A DNA stretch of 31,689 bases, from the IMG/VR virus record IMGVR_UViG_3300032242_002960, positions 1 to 31,689 of that record; one strand, 5' to 3'. A model generated the notes under the pieces. The model was given only the letters and a program-made list of their open reading frames with translations. It made no database searches and was not told the origin of the DNA. This DNA is from a virus. Of this stretch, positions 12,943 through 20,363 are shown piece after piece. A program made the position numbers and the translations under genes. Each line of letters begins with the position of its first letter. The first letter of the stretch is position 1.

Positions 12943-15257
12943 TAAAAAATCTCCTGTGATTCAAAACTGCTGATTGAGTCAATATACTTCTGCGCTGCTG
13001 CGTTTAATTTTATGCCAATATAAACGTGTCTGCGCATCTTATTAGAGCGATCAATAGAAGTACGTACACCGCGATCTTGCGTAGCTGATATGAACCGTCT
13101 TTTGAACGCCATCTCAGTTCCAGGGTGTATATTCTTCTGCGTTGCCCACCTTTTATAACAATTAAATACTTCGTCCTTCTCTGTTAACGCGTCTTTATCA
13201 AATTCTAGCACGTCGTCCATAAACTCTATTAAAGGATTATTCAGTTCAGAAATAAAGTCTAATGTCTCTTGACCTGTTGCTGGTTGCACAAACCGTTCAC
13301 CTTGGCGCGCTAATCTACGAGCGTGACCTTCCATTGCCCAATTAAAAATACCAGGCAGCTCTTCGCTCAGTTTATCAGACAGCGTTATATCTTCACGACC
13401 AAAAAAGCTATTTGTCATCTGCAGCACAAGCATACGCCCTGTAAGCGCGTTTGAGTTTTCTTGCAACTGCAACGCCTCATTGGAATATACGATGATGCGC
13501 GTTGGTAAGAAGCCATGCCATGACTCGCGGTTTTTTCTATTCACGGTAATTGGATCATTACCTACAATCCGAAGCAGTTGCGACACAATGCCTGCACTGT
13601 CACGCCCAATCAAACGCGCGTCAGTGAACGACGCTAACACTTTACCTAACCATGGCTGCAGTCCAAACGTATCGACTAATTCTTCCATCTGCGGCGATAC
13701 AATGTTATGCTGTCCAAGCAGTGATACAAGGATTTTATTAATCGTGCCTTTACCTGATCGACGCGGACCAATTAAGTTTAAGAACTTCTGCTGCCGCGTA
13801 TCGCCTGATAAAATATAACCAAAGTATTCTTGTAATAAAGCAATACTATCTGGATCGTCGTGCCACAAATCATTTAGAAATTTTAACCATGTTGGGCAGC
13901 GCGCTGTTGGATCGTAGCTGAACTGCAACGCATTTTCTGTAAAGAAGCCCAATGTATGCGGCAGCAATACAGCATCTTCAAAGTGAAACAAACCATTCTG
14001 TAAACTAATCAGCTTCTCTGCAGGTGGTCTGTTTGTATCGTAACCTTCTAACCAAACCGGTGGTCTTGCTGATATGTTCTGCTGCAAATGCACAATCGCT
14101 TTTAACGCATCGAGTACTAAATTGACGGCTGGCGCGTTTGCATTAAAAGGCACCACGTTACCTTTGCGGTCTTGCTTCTTGCATTTGTCTAAGAATTTAT
14201 ATAACTGCGAGCGCACCGTTGCTTCTTCAATAACACGGTAGTGCGTTCCTTCATATATAAAGAAGTCATCAGCATAACGAACTAAACGCGTGCCTTCTTC
14301 GTTATCATAGAACGATTCTAAAAAGCGCTTTGCGTTATGCAGCGGGTTCTTATCATCAAGCACTACCTCACCTTTAGCAAGTGCTGCCTTTAAGTTGCGT
14401 TGTGAAATCTTAAACAGCAGCGTGCGCAACGTAACGCCTTGACCTTTAAACGTCGGCCACTTTTCGTCTGTTGCGCCTGAAACGTAATTCACTACTTTAC
14501 CGTCTGCAAAACTCCAACGCTCCCACAACTCTAACGCTTCGTAGGATCCGCTGAACTGATGATGTAAGCACATACCGACTTCGCGCCAATCATCGTATCC
14601 CATTGTAGGACTAAACTTTGATAGGATCTCTGATTCAACACGAGCAATGTCATAGCCTTCCATTGGCGGATTGTAGTTCGCTAATGGATCGCCTGATTGA
14701 TTAATTGTTCTGACAGGCACAAACGATGTGAGGTCTTGAACTTCGTCAGGCAGATCACCCTTACCGATGATATGACCTGTTACTGTAAAGAACCGTGACT
14801 TAGGATAGATCTCCAATCCAATCGAATGGTCTACGTGTGCATACGCAAGGTCAGCGCGCGTGAAGATCTTAATACCTGTTCCGGATGGCGAGACTTCAGC
14901 ATACCCTTTAACGTTGTCAAGCACCTTGTGCGCAAACTCTGTGAGCGCGCCGAAGTTCGGATCTCTTGCATCGTCTAAGTCAATGCCGATGATGTTGTCT
15001 TCACCTGTAAATACAATACCGATACCATCAAAGCCGCCTTTTTTATAAGCCTCTTCTGCTGTAAAGTAATCAATCCATGTATCAGCGTCTGTTGATGATG
15101 CAGCAGAATGATTGATTCGCAGCGGAAGCTTAGACCAGCGCTTTGTATCGCCTTTGCCAATCTCAACGTATTTCCACATAACAAATCGTGGAATCTTTTT
15201 AATCGACAACGGTATCGCCTCAAATACGACAGGCAATGCTGTTGGTTTATTTTCCAT
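12942..15257 (-). CDS. Prim-pol/SF3 helicase fusion (replicative primase-helicase)
   Basis: The product is 771 aa. Residues 20-165 form a bifunctional primase-polymerase (AEP) domain: IGIDLDD (90-95, metal ligands), SPSGTG (123-128) and GLEIYPKSRFFTVTG (147-161). PriCT-like helices (YDDWREVGMCLHHQF, 221-235) link to a D5_N-type section and an SF3 helicase with Walker A GPRRSGKGT (497-505) and a downstream NPITV-type sensor region (DPITVNRK). A C-terminal P4/D5 wing ends the protein. It lays primers and unwinds the template for the family A polymerase. Start 15257 overlaps the DUF6378 gene by 11 bases; longer frames lack an SD site. Confidence 0.88.
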   Translation of the reverse strand: MENKPTALPVVFEAIPLSIKKIPRFVMWKYVEIGKGDTKRWSKLPLRINHSAASSTDADTWIDYFTAEEAYKKGGFDGIGIVFTGEDNIIGIDLDDARDPNFGALTEFAHKVLDNVKGYAEVSPSGTGIKIFTRADLAYAHVDHSIGLEIYPKSRFFTVTGHIIGKGDLPDEVQDLTSFVPVRTINQSGDPLANYNPPMEGYDIARVESEILSKFSPTMGYDDWREVGMCLHHQFSGSYEALELWERWSFADGKVVNYVSGATDEKWPTFKGQGVTLRTLLFKISQRNLKAALAKGEVVLDDKNPLHNAKRFLESFYDNEEGTRLVRYADDFFIYEGTHYRVIEEATVRSQLYKFLDKCKKQDRKGNVVPFNANAPAVNLVLDALKAIVHLQQNISARPPVWLEGYDTNRPPAEKLISLQNGLFHFEDAVLLPHTLGFFTENALQFSYDPTARCPTWLKFLNDLWHDDPDSIALLQEYFGYILSGDTRQQKFLNLIGPRRSGKGTINKILVSLLGQHNIVSPQMEELVDTFGLQPWLGKVLASFTDARLIGRDSAGIVSQLLRIVGNDPITVNRKNRESWHGFLPTRIIVYSNEALQLQENSNALTGRMLVLQMTNSFFGREDITLSDKLSEELPGIFNWAMEGHARRLARQGERFVQPATGQETLDFISELNNPLIEFMDDVLEFDKDALTEKDEVFNCYKRWATQKNIHPGTEMAFKRRFISATQDRGVRTSIDRSNKMRRHVYIGIKLNAAAQKYIDSISSFESQEIF

Positions 15258-15537
15258 TGGCAGCAGCCTCATAGCGAAGAGCATCGACGACGAGCTGAGC
15301 ATAACCTGCTATATCAACCCATGAGTCATCGTAGTTCGGATCACCATTGAGAATGCGTGAGATCTTATGAGCAATCATTTCCATGCCCTCTTTTTGATAC
15401 GGCTTCATCTTATCCCAACCAGGATACGACGCAAAGAGAATCTGTAGTGATTGTGTTAGTTGTGAATTGGCTTCAAACGTACCGTAGCGATTACCGCGCT
15501 CTTCAAGGATTTGCGCGACGTTGTTATTATCTGACAT
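15247..15537 (-). CDS. DUF6378 family protein
   Basis: The 96-aa protein shows the family blocks ILEERGNRYGTFEANSQLTQ, then YQKEGMEMIAHKISRILNGD and YDDSWVDIAGYAQLVVDAL. The helical E..D layout suggests relation to all-alpha NTP pyrophosphatases, which would suit the nucleotide-metabolism genes on both sides, but the reaction is not established. ATG at 15537. It overlaps the dCMP deaminase end by 11 bases. Confidence 0.82.
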   Translation of the reverse strand: MSDNNNVAQILEERGNRYGTFEANSQLTQSLQILFASYPGWDKMKPYQKEGMEMIAHKISRILNGDPNYDDSWVDIAGYAQLVVDALRYEAAANGK

Positions 15538-15946
15538 GTTTGACCTTTATTTTAGATTTTTTTAAAAACGCAATGCCTTCAGCATCACGATATTGTTCTT
15601 TGTAATATACCGCTTTTATTCCTGCTTGCAAAATCAATTTAGCGCATTCAAAGCATGGTGACAGTGTAACCACTAAATCGCAGCCCTCTGTTGCCGTACC
15701 TGTTCTTGCTGCGAACATGAGCGCATTTGATTCTGCGTGCAGCACTTCTTTCTTTGTATCTCCAAAGAAGTCATGCTCGCATGCGTTATCCCAACCTGAT
15801 GGCATGCCGTTGTAGCCAACACTGATGACGCGATTGTCTTTAACGATCACAGCACCGACGTGGTTACGTTTGGCGTGCGACAGCTGCGCATAGGCTTCAG
15901 CTGCTGCCATGTGGGCTGCAATTAAGCGAGTATTGTTGGCAGGCAC
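15527..15946 (-). CDS. Deoxycytidylate (dCMP) deaminase
   Basis: The 139-aa zinc enzyme converts dCMP to dUMP. It contains HAESNAL (zinc His and catalytic Glu), TLSPCFECAKLI (two zinc Cys) and the substrate-site SVGYNGMPSGWDN. A C-terminal YYKEQYRDAEGIAFL segment is typical of phage dCMP deaminases, which are regulated by dCTP and dTTP. The start is GTG at 15946 with GAAGGG upstream; the MAAAEAY Met further in is a weaker option. It stands between the MazG-like gene and DUF6378. Confidence 0.9.
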   Translation of the reverse strand: MPANNTRLIAAHMAAAEAYAQLSHAKRNHVGAVIVKDNRVISVGYNGMPSGWDNACEHDFFGDTKKEVLHAESNALMFAARTGTATEGCDLVVTLSPCFECAKLILQAGIKAVYYKEQYRDAEGIAFLKKSKIKVKHVR

Positions 15947-16305
15947 CCGTGATTCCCTTCATGCGATGGCGCTGTCCAACCGTTTGGCTTAATTACATCA
16001 AAGCCGCCTGATTGCTCTCTGCCCGGTTTAATGCCTCTGATCTTCGTCATATTGGCATCGTGCACTGCCGACCAAGCTCGTGGAATATCAATGCCTGCTA
16101 AGTCAAGCGTACCTGTTGCTATATAAATCAAATCAATCAAAGCATCAACCACGTTCTCAGCATCTTCTGTTGAGATCGCTTCCTTGAGCTCATTGAGTTC
16201 TTCATTAAGAAGGTCAACACGAAACGCAAGCTTTGATGTTGTAAACGGTTCATCATAAAAACCATACTTCAAATGAAACGCATGAAGGTCAGTTGCGAAA
16301 CTCAT
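15922..16305 (-). CDS. MazG-like all-alpha NTP pyrophosphohydrolase
   Basis: The 127-aa product has the EExxE...ExxD core of the MazG/HisE superfamily: LLNEELNELKEAI and ENVVDALIDLIYIATGTLD. It lies between dCMP deaminase and a ThyA-family gene. Likely reactions are dCTP or dUTP hydrolysis to the monophosphate; T4 gp56 dCTPase belongs to the same all-alpha class and feeds dCMP to the hydroxymethylase. ATG 16305 is preferred since GAGGAG is 7 bases away, against 1-3 for the ATG at 16311. The end overlaps the deaminase by 25 bases. Confidence 0.8.
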   Translation of the reverse strand: MSFATDLHAFHLKYGFYDEPFTTSKLAFRVDLLNEELNELKEAISTEDAENVVDALIDLIYIATGTLDLAGIDIPRAWSAVHDANMTKIRGIKPGREQSGGFDVIKPNGWTAPSHEGNHGCLPTILA

Positions 16306-17053
16306 CAGCATACTCCTCTAGTCTTGAGATTAATTGATGCGGCGTTCCAACAAAAGACGCTAGGTCTCTTGCTCGGTGCGACGCTGCAAGGTCGTGCTCG
16401 CTGCAGTTGATCCATGTTGGCAGATCAGCAAAGTGGTGCTCATAGATGTGCGCTGAACCGACCTGAACGTGCAAGAGGCCGAGGCGCACTGCAACGCCTT
16501 GATTGAGTAGCAGCACGCGTACCATATTAGCTACTTGGCTGAACGTAAAGATGTCGTATGAGAATCCCCACACAGCATCTTGGCTGCGCATGTTTACTAC
16601 AGCGTGCAGTGTTTTGCTGCGGATGAAGAACTGCATTGACAGTGTACAAGGGATGTCCTTAGAGGGCGCAGGACGCTCTCGCCAGATACCGATGACTGCT
16701 TGCCTTGACTCAGGGTCTTGGATCAGCGTATTGACCGCATAGGTGTATTGCTCTGCTACTTTTGGACCGTATGCGCCATTGAGGAACACTCCGTCGTCGC
16801 TGAAGTCAGCATAGCGCTTCATGTGGCATTGGATTCCTGACAACCAATTGCTGCCTGAAACAATCCATGCTGCTTCGCCAAACATAAACCCATACGCCAT
16901 CTTTCTGGCGCGTTTGGTTATAACTGGAGATTGCATATCGACTGTATAGGAAGCGTTGATCACTTCGCTTATTAGCTTTCCGCGCGGTGAGCACAGTTCA
17001 CCACGATGCATGATTGCCTGTAATAGCTCAGTCCAAACCTTATTGCTGTCCAT
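16289..17053 (-). CDS. Thymidylate synthase-family enzyme, probable dCMP-specific (hydroxymethylase-like)
   Basis: The 254-aa ThyA fold contains ESRQAVIGIW (phosphate-binding Arg), IPCTLSMQF with nucleophile C136, RSQDAVWGFSYDIF (R156, S157, D159) and AHIYEHH (H202, Y204). Aligned to E. coli ThyA the position of Asn177 (the dUMP-specific residue) is D167 here. The known N-to-D change of Lactobacillus casei TS makes the enzyme act on dCMP, and T4 dCMP hydroxymethylase also has Asp there. So dCMP (hydroxy)methylation is more likely than dTMP synthesis. A divergent thymidylate synthase remains possible. It starts 14 bases inside the end of the first gene of the operon. Confidence 0.75.
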   Translation of the reverse strand: MDSNKVWTELLQAIMHRGELCSPRGKLISEVINASYTVDMQSPVITKRARKMAYGFMFGEAAWIVSGSNWLSGIQCHMKRYADFSDDGVFLNGAYGPKVAEQYTYAVNTLIQDPESRQAVIGIWRERPAPSKDIPCTLSMQFFIRSKTLHAVVNMRSQDAVWGFSYDIFTFSQVANMVRVLLLNQGVAVRLGLLHVQVGSAHIYEHHFADLPTWINCSEHDLAASHRARDLASFVGTPHQLISRLEEYADEFRN

Positions 17054-17234
17054 GGGCAGCTCGCTTTTCTGCTTTTTTAGATCTATTGGCAGCGTAAGAC
17101 TCTGGTGCTAACCATAACTCAATAAAGAATCCGTCTTTACGTAAGCGCTTAGTGTAACCATAGAACCGCTTACCGTCTTCTCTTGTAAATCCGCTCTTAT
17201 AAAAAGAGTTTGTTGCTTCGTTTAATCGTTTCAT
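17040..17234 (-). CDS. Small basic protein, first gene of the left operon (paralogue of 22359-22562)
   Basis: The 64-aa product starts MKRLNEATNSFYKSGF and has REDGKRFYGYTKRLRKDGFF, IELWLAPESY and a basic tail. The same plan (MKR.N..TN, G..REDG..FYGYT.RLR..G.FIE.WL.P.S) is seen in the first gene of the + strand operon, so the two are paralogues in mirror positions. Small MKR..N proteins with a REDG...F...Y block occur in many phages. GAGAGGAAA lies before the ATG. DNA or RNA binding is likely from the charge but unproven. Confidence 0.78.
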   Translation of the reverse strand: MKRLNEATNSFYKSGFTREDGKRFYGYTKRLRKDGFFIELWLAPESYAANRSKKAEKRAAHGQQ

Positions 17235-17254
17235 GTCGTTTCCTCTCGTGACTA

Positions 17255-17260
17255 ATTATA
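17255..17260 (-). promoter_or_regulatory. Promoter of the left (-) operon
   Basis: On the - strand TTATGTATAATTAG gives an extended -10 (TATAAT is the complement of 17255-17260), about 20 bases before the ATG at 17234. It lies between the gene and the GGTACC block. No strong -35 is visible, so an activator or a phage sigma may be needed. Confidence 0.6.
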
Positions 17261-17311
17261 CATAACACTACAAATTACTTTTTTACCTTTAAAATCAACA
17301 ACTTAGAAGTT

Positions 17312-17660
17312 GGGTACCCCTTCTTTTTACTGCTTTTTCCTTTAAAATCAAGGACTTATACAACTTGGGTACCACTTCTTTCACTTTGGGTACCACTTCA
17401 CTGAACTTCAGAACAGCGAAGTGGTACCCTTTGTTTATATACTCCAGACGTCCGTTTGTATGGTCTGGGTACCACTTGTACTACTTCTTTTATATATTAG
17501 TTAGTAAAATAAAAAAAGAATAATTCTATATATCCCCACCAACTTGCGCTTTTAGTGGTACAAGTGGTACCCAAAGCCATTTTTTGGTCGTAAGCCTTTG
17601 ATTACAAACAACTATTTTGGGTACCACTTCGTTCTCAATACTGGTACCCAAGTGGTACCC
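17312..17660. repeat. Left GGTACC block: nine palindromic sites, inverted copy of 22028-22318
   Basis: GGTACC occurs at 17313, 17368, 17389, 17423, 17468, 17566, 17620, 17643 and 17654, mostly within TTGGGTACCACTTC or its complement, in both orientations. Four unrelated spacer words are shared with the right block in inverted order: cttcactgaacttcag (17396-17411), gtactacttctttt (17478-17491), ccaacttgcgctttt (17539-17553) and gcctttgattaca (17594-17606). The block has no gene; it separates the left operon promoter from the central cassette. The palindromic, multi-copy layout is that of an operator or iteron cluster. Confidence 0.9.
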
Positions 17661-17663
17661 AAC

Positions 17664-17813
17664 TTAGTAGCAAACAACATAAGACCCTTGCGTGATGCAA
17701 ACTGTCTGTCCGCCATTAGGTTGGTTGATGATAATGATGCCGTCATCACCTGCTAATGCTACAGCAATATGCGCAAGGAAAAATAACCATACAAATAATA
17801 AAAAGAATTTCAT
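17664..17813 (-). CDS. Small secreted protein with Cys pair (49 aa)
   Basis: MKFFLLFVWLFFLAHIAVA is a signal peptide, probably cleaved near A-L-A-G-D. The mature part holds GDDGIIIINQPNGGQTVC and ends YVVCY; the two cysteines, 10 apart, could form a disulfide. Small exported proteins with this shape are frequent in phages and unexplained. AGAAGGAG lies before the ATG, which overlaps the previous stop (ATGA). Its stop is 5 bases from the last GGTACC site. Confidence 0.7.
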   Translation of the reverse strand: MKFFLLFVWLFFLAHIAVALAGDDGIIIINQPNGGQTVCITQGSYVVCY

Positions 17814-18001
17814 AATTGGTACTCCTTCTGTTTTAAGATTCTATAAAACCATTTTCTGAACTCTTCGCGGTTCTCGCTAGTTTGCTCATCCTTTGGATCC
17901 CATACTGCTTGCAGCACAAACTCACCTTCTAAATCAAATGCTTCAATACGTAGCATATCGCCATTCTCGTCATATACATCTGTTAACGTTACGCGTTTCA
18001 T
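17810..18001 (-). CDS. Hypothetical 63-aa protein
   Basis: MKRVTLTDVYDENGDMLRIE begins a likely all-beta hairpin section (FDLEGEFVLQAVWDP), followed by a helix (REEFRKWFYRILKQKEYQL). GGGAG is 8 bases before the ATG; the TTG five codons upstream is not favoured. Coupled by ATGA to the neighbours on both sides. Not recognised. Confidence 0.68.
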   Translation of the reverse strand: MKRVTLTDVYDENGDMLRIEAFDLEGEFVLQAVWDPKDEQTSENREEFRKWFYRILKQKEYQL

Positions 18002-18291
18002 TTCTTTGACTCCCAATTGTCTGATTTACCGTAATCTCCTGCTATAGCACTCATTGTCTTGCGATATGGCGCTACTTTTAACCACGCTGCAAATGCAGCC
18101 TTATATTCCAACCACAATTCATTGGGTTCATACATTGGATGGTTTGAACCCGGAACATCAACACATTTTAATACATCACTAAATGGAACGTATGGTAATT
18201 TAGCATTATTTGCTGTTTGTACTATCTTAACTGTGTCTCTGCAGCGAATGAAATGATCGTACGCTTTTTGTTGTTCTTCTGTGAGGTGCAT
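17998..18291 (-). CDS. Hypothetical 97-aa protein
   Basis: Not recognised. MHLTEEQQKAYDHFIRCRDT is helical, the middle contains KCVDVPGSNHPMYEPNELW, and another helix (LEYKAAFAAWLKVAPYRKT) follows. GGAG lies 6 bases before the ATG, overlapping the sigma gene end, so it is coupled to sigma. The function may be linked to regulation by position only. Confidence 0.68.
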   Translation of the reverse strand: MHLTEEQQKAYDHFIRCRDTVKIVQTANNAKLPYVPFSDVLKCVDVPGSNHPMYEPNELWLEYKAAFAAWLKVAPYRKTMSAIAGDYGKSDNWESKK

Positions 18292-18292
18292 C

Positions 18293-18865
18293 TTATTCTC
18301 CGTCTTCAATTGTATCTAAGTGATCTGTGTTCAATGCTTCTAATGACGACGGTTGTAGTTGAATAAAACTAAGCAATTGCCGAATGCGTTTTGGAGTGAG
18401 ATTAGTTGCGTTTGCAACCTGTTCAATCGTTGGTTCACAATTCAGATTTTTAATTAGTTGTGTTTCAGCATACTTCATACGCCTTATTTCTTCAATCACG
18501 TTTGATGGCAATCGAATAATGTTACCGTTGTTCTCTGTGTACCGCACTATTGATCGCTCAATAAACGGCTTTGCAAAGCCTACAAATTTAATGCCGTCTT
18601 GCGGTTTCCACTTCTTTGCTGCGAGCAGTAGTGCCTCGTACCCGCAAGCAATGAAGTCCTCAAAAGCAATATTGCTGTACTGCCATTGAGGCATCTTCTT
18701 TAATACGTATGGAATAAAACGTAGATTGTGCTTGACAAGTTTATTTCTTGCAAGTTCGTCTCCGTTTTGTATTTGCTCCGCTAGTTGCACCTCTTCTTCT
18801 ATCGTTAAGGGTTCAATTTCATATAACTGTCTTAAAAAACTCGAAAGAGCATTTTGCTCCATCAT
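18293..18865 (-). CDS. Sigma-70-family factor lacking region 4
   Basis: The product is 190 aa. Residues 5-57 (LSSFLRQLYEIEPLT, EEEVQLAEQIQNGDELAR) match region 1.2/2.1. 69-122 (EDFIACGYEALLLAAKKW, FVGFAKPFIERSIVRY, NNGNIIRLPSNV) match regions 2.2-2.4/3.0. 130-176 (LNCEPTIEQVANATNLTPKR) match region 3. The protein stops where region 4 would begin. It would bind core RNA polymerase and open phage promoters. ATG 18865 gives an ATGA overlap with the upstream gene. T4 gp55 likewise lacks region 4 and works with gp33; a region 4-like protein is encoded at 7889-8203. Confidence 0.82.
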   Translation of the reverse strand: MMEQNALSSFLRQLYEIEPLTIEEEVQLAEQIQNGDELARNKLVKHNLRFIPYVLKKMPQWQYSNIAFEDFIACGYEALLLAAKKWKPQDGIKFVGFAKPFIERSIVRYTENNGNIIRLPSNVIEEIRRMKYAETQLIKNLNCEPTIEQVANATNLTPKRIRQLLSFIQLQPSSLEALNTDHLDTIEDGE

Positions 18866-19152
18866 TGGTATTCCAAGCTTGAAATCGCAGCAGCCTCTGC
18901 AGCACGTTGACAATAATCTTCAATTGCCTTTGCAAATGCTTTACCAACTTCTTCGAGCAATCCGCTGTTCATTGCTTTAGCAATCGCATCAAAATACTCG
19001 CCTGTTAACGCATCGTTGTTAAGTGCTTCTAAAATTGCACTCGGATTGCCGTAATGATAATCGTGAGACAACTCATAATCAATTAAATCTTCAAGATCAT
19101 CACCTTGAGCAGATTCTGCTCCGCTTGCTAACCATTTATCATGTCCGTTCAT
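18862..19152 (-). CDS. Hypothetical 96-aa acidic protein
   Basis: Not recognised. It begins MNGHDKWLASGAESAQGDDL and is helical throughout (DLIDYELSHDYHYGN, SAILEALNNDALTGEYFDA). A C-terminal alanine-rich helix ends SSLEYQ. Overlaps the sigma start by ATGA and is therefore coupled to it; an anti-sigma or co-factor role is only a thought. Confidence 0.68.
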   Translation of the reverse strand: MNGHDKWLASGAESAQGDDLEDLIDYELSHDYHYGNPSAILEALNNDALTGEYFDAIAKAMNSGLLEEVGKAFAKAIEDYCQRAAEAAAISSLEYQ

Positions 19153-19334
19153 TATGCGTACTCCTGAATGTTATTAGAAATTAGTGAATCAATGCGATCT
19201 GTTGCTGTTCTGTAACCGTAATTAAATTGTACTCGCAAATCAAAGTCTTCGTATGGATTATCGAATTGCTCGCTCATCATGCCAGAATGATACCCTTCAG
19301 CATAAGCAATTTTCTTTTGGTGTTCGTTAATCAT
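19152..19334 (-). CDS. Hypothetical 60-aa protein
   Basis: MINEHQKKIAYAEGYHSGMM with FDNPYEDFDLRVQFNYGYRT resembles small phage proteins with a YxxG...NPY...F..GY pattern. First gene downstream of the P1 promoter module. GAAAGGAA precedes the ATG. Followed directly by the 96-aa gene (stop and ATG share a base). Confidence 0.7.
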   Translation of the reverse strand: MINEHQKKIAYAEGYHSGMMSEQFDNPYEDFDLRVQFNYGYRTATDRIDSLISNNIQEYA

Positions 19335-19354
19335 GATTGATTCCTTTCGTCGTT

Positions 19355-19370
19355 GTATGGATTTATTATA
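19355..19370 (-). promoter_or_regulatory. Promoter/operator module P1
   Basis: On the - strand TAGTATAATAAATCCATAC (TATAAT is the complement of 19365-19370; CCATAC of 19355-19360) is followed by an AAAGGAA ribosome site. It repeats the -10, CCATAC, RBS arrangement found before three other genes of the cassette. Drives 19334 through sigma and 17664. Confidence 0.6.
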
Positions 19371-19577
19371 CTACCAATCAAATGCCGTGCAAACTACTGC
19401 GCAACGTGATACTTTGCAATTGTGATTACGAATTGCTTGAGCAAGATTTCTTTCTTGTTCTTTACGCATCGAACTTGCCCACTTTACAGGTGATGCTCCG
19501 TTTTTGAGTTCCTCGCAGCGAGGGCAATCTGCTTCTTTACGTCCAAAAACTAGTTGGTGATTATGTTTTGTTGTCAT
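19371..19577 (-). CDS. Hypothetical zinc-knuckle-like protein (68 aa)
   Basis: MTTKHNHQLVFGRKEADCPRC begins with a CPRC knuckle, then a basic helix (SSMRKEQERNLAQAIRNHN) and a second Cys set (NCKVSRCAVVC). Two metal-binding pairs in so short a protein suggest a zinc ribbon. The ATG at 19577 has AAAGGAAA upstream; the 14-codon in-frame extension lies over the promoter and is not transcribed. Preceded by module P2; ends just upstream of P1. Confidence 0.7.
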   Translation of the reverse strand: MTTKHNHQLVFGRKEADCPRCEELKNGASPVKWASSMRKEQERNLAQAIRNHNCKVSRCAVVCTAFDW

Positions 19578-19598
19578 TTCAGTTTCCTTTGTTTGTTG

Positions 19599-19621
19599 GT
19601 ATGGATCTATTATAACCATAC
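19599..19621 (-). promoter_or_regulatory. Promoter/operator module P2
   Basis: On the - strand GTATGG-T-TATAAT-AGAT-CCATAC: an inverted repeat (GTATGG is the complement of 19616-19621; CCATAC of 19599-19604) flanks the -10 (complement of 19609-19614). A -35-like TTGTAC lies 18 bases upstream. This is the clearest example of the dyad, which would let one dimeric repressor cover the promoter. Confidence 0.65.
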
Positions 19622-19624
19622 TTT

Positions 19625-20059
19625 TTACAAAAGTACAACGTTTTTTGTTTCACGATGTGATAAATATAGAATATGATGCGGATTGTGCTCTTTAGTATGC
19701 TTGAAACAGTGAATGATTGGAACTAGGTGTTTTACTAGTCTGTCTCGGTGCAGATATGTTCCATGATTTCCCCACATCGCAATGACAAGATCAGATTTTA
19801 AAGCATGCTCCAATATAAACTGATTGTTGTCAGTTCCTATTGGATCAGCAATTTGCAGTAAGTTTTTAGGATCAGTTGCCCTCGCAGCGAACAGATTTGT
19901 CATGTAAAAACCCTGGAATCCAAGGTTTTTAGCAATCGACGTACAACGACGAATTGTCGGATCGTCTTCAGTATCAGTTGCTGTTGATGGATTTAGTCCA
20001 ATGAAGTTGACCATACCATTTCCATCTTCCCAATTTCTTTCAAGTTTATATCTATACAT
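19625..20059 (-). CDS. DUF1643 family protein
   Basis: The 144-aa product has the DUF1643 signature NFIGLNPSTATDTEDDPTIRR and NLGFQGFYMTNLFAARATDP, then LVIAMWGNHGTY and a C-terminal HILYLSHRETKNV. The fold resembles uracil-DNA-glycosylase-like proteins in shape, with an NPS loop, but no reaction has been established that I know of. ATG 20059 has AGGAGAATGCT. It is the only gene of the cassette without the CCATACCAAC leader; 20060-20136 upstream is A/T-rich and without a gene. Confidence 0.85.
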   Translation of the reverse strand: MYRYKLERNWEDGNGMVNFIGLNPSTATDTEDDPTIRRCTSIAKNLGFQGFYMTNLFAARATDPKNLLQIADPIGTDNNQFILEHALKSDLVIAMWGNHGTYLHRDRLVKHLVPIIHCFKHTKEHNPHHILYLSHRETKNVVLL

Positions 20060-20136
20060 AGCATTCTCCTTAGAACCATATATGAAAAAATCTACACAGA
20101 AAAACAAAGACAATAAATAAAAATAGGTATTTCAAA

Positions 20137-20361
20137 TTACGCACCAACAATATTATTAAAGAATTCTTGTGGTTTGGTTTCAGCAACAACACCATCAAGC
20201 CACTTATTAATGTGACGAGTTGTTGTTTGACTCCATTTGTATTCTGTTCTATAATAATTGCCTAATGATCTGCAAGCAACTGGAGTCGAATAACTAAAGA
20301 GAACAGTTGCACCTGGAACTTCGAGTTCAGTCATATTTGAAGCGATTGGTTTGATTTTCAT
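20137..20361 (-). CDS. Conserved hypothetical phage protein (74 aa)
   Basis: MKIKPIASNMTELEVPGATV is followed by LFSYSTPVACRSLGNYYRTE and a KWSQTTTRHINKWL block. This VLFSY.TPVA...YYRTE..WS.TT.RHINKWL pattern recurs in small phage proteins I have seen, without assigned function. It is likely beta-rich. TAA and the next gene are two bases apart, so it is in one unit with 20364-20561. Confidence 0.75.
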   Translation of the reverse strand: MKIKPIASNMTELEVPGATVLFSYSTPVACRSLGNYYRTEYKWSQTTTRHINKWLDGVVAETKPQEFFNNIVGA

Positions 20362-20363
20362 AA

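Noticed and set aside
17312-17660. GGTACC repeats as a CRISPR array
   Set aside because: Spacing is irregular, the repeats are short palindromes in both orientations, and no cas genes are present.
19578-19619. In-frame 14-codon N-terminal extension (MVIIDPYQQ) of the 19371 gene, also seen at 20974-21015
   Set aside because: It covers the -10 and operator, so it would be upstream of the transcription start; its similarity between the genes reflects the repeated promoter module.
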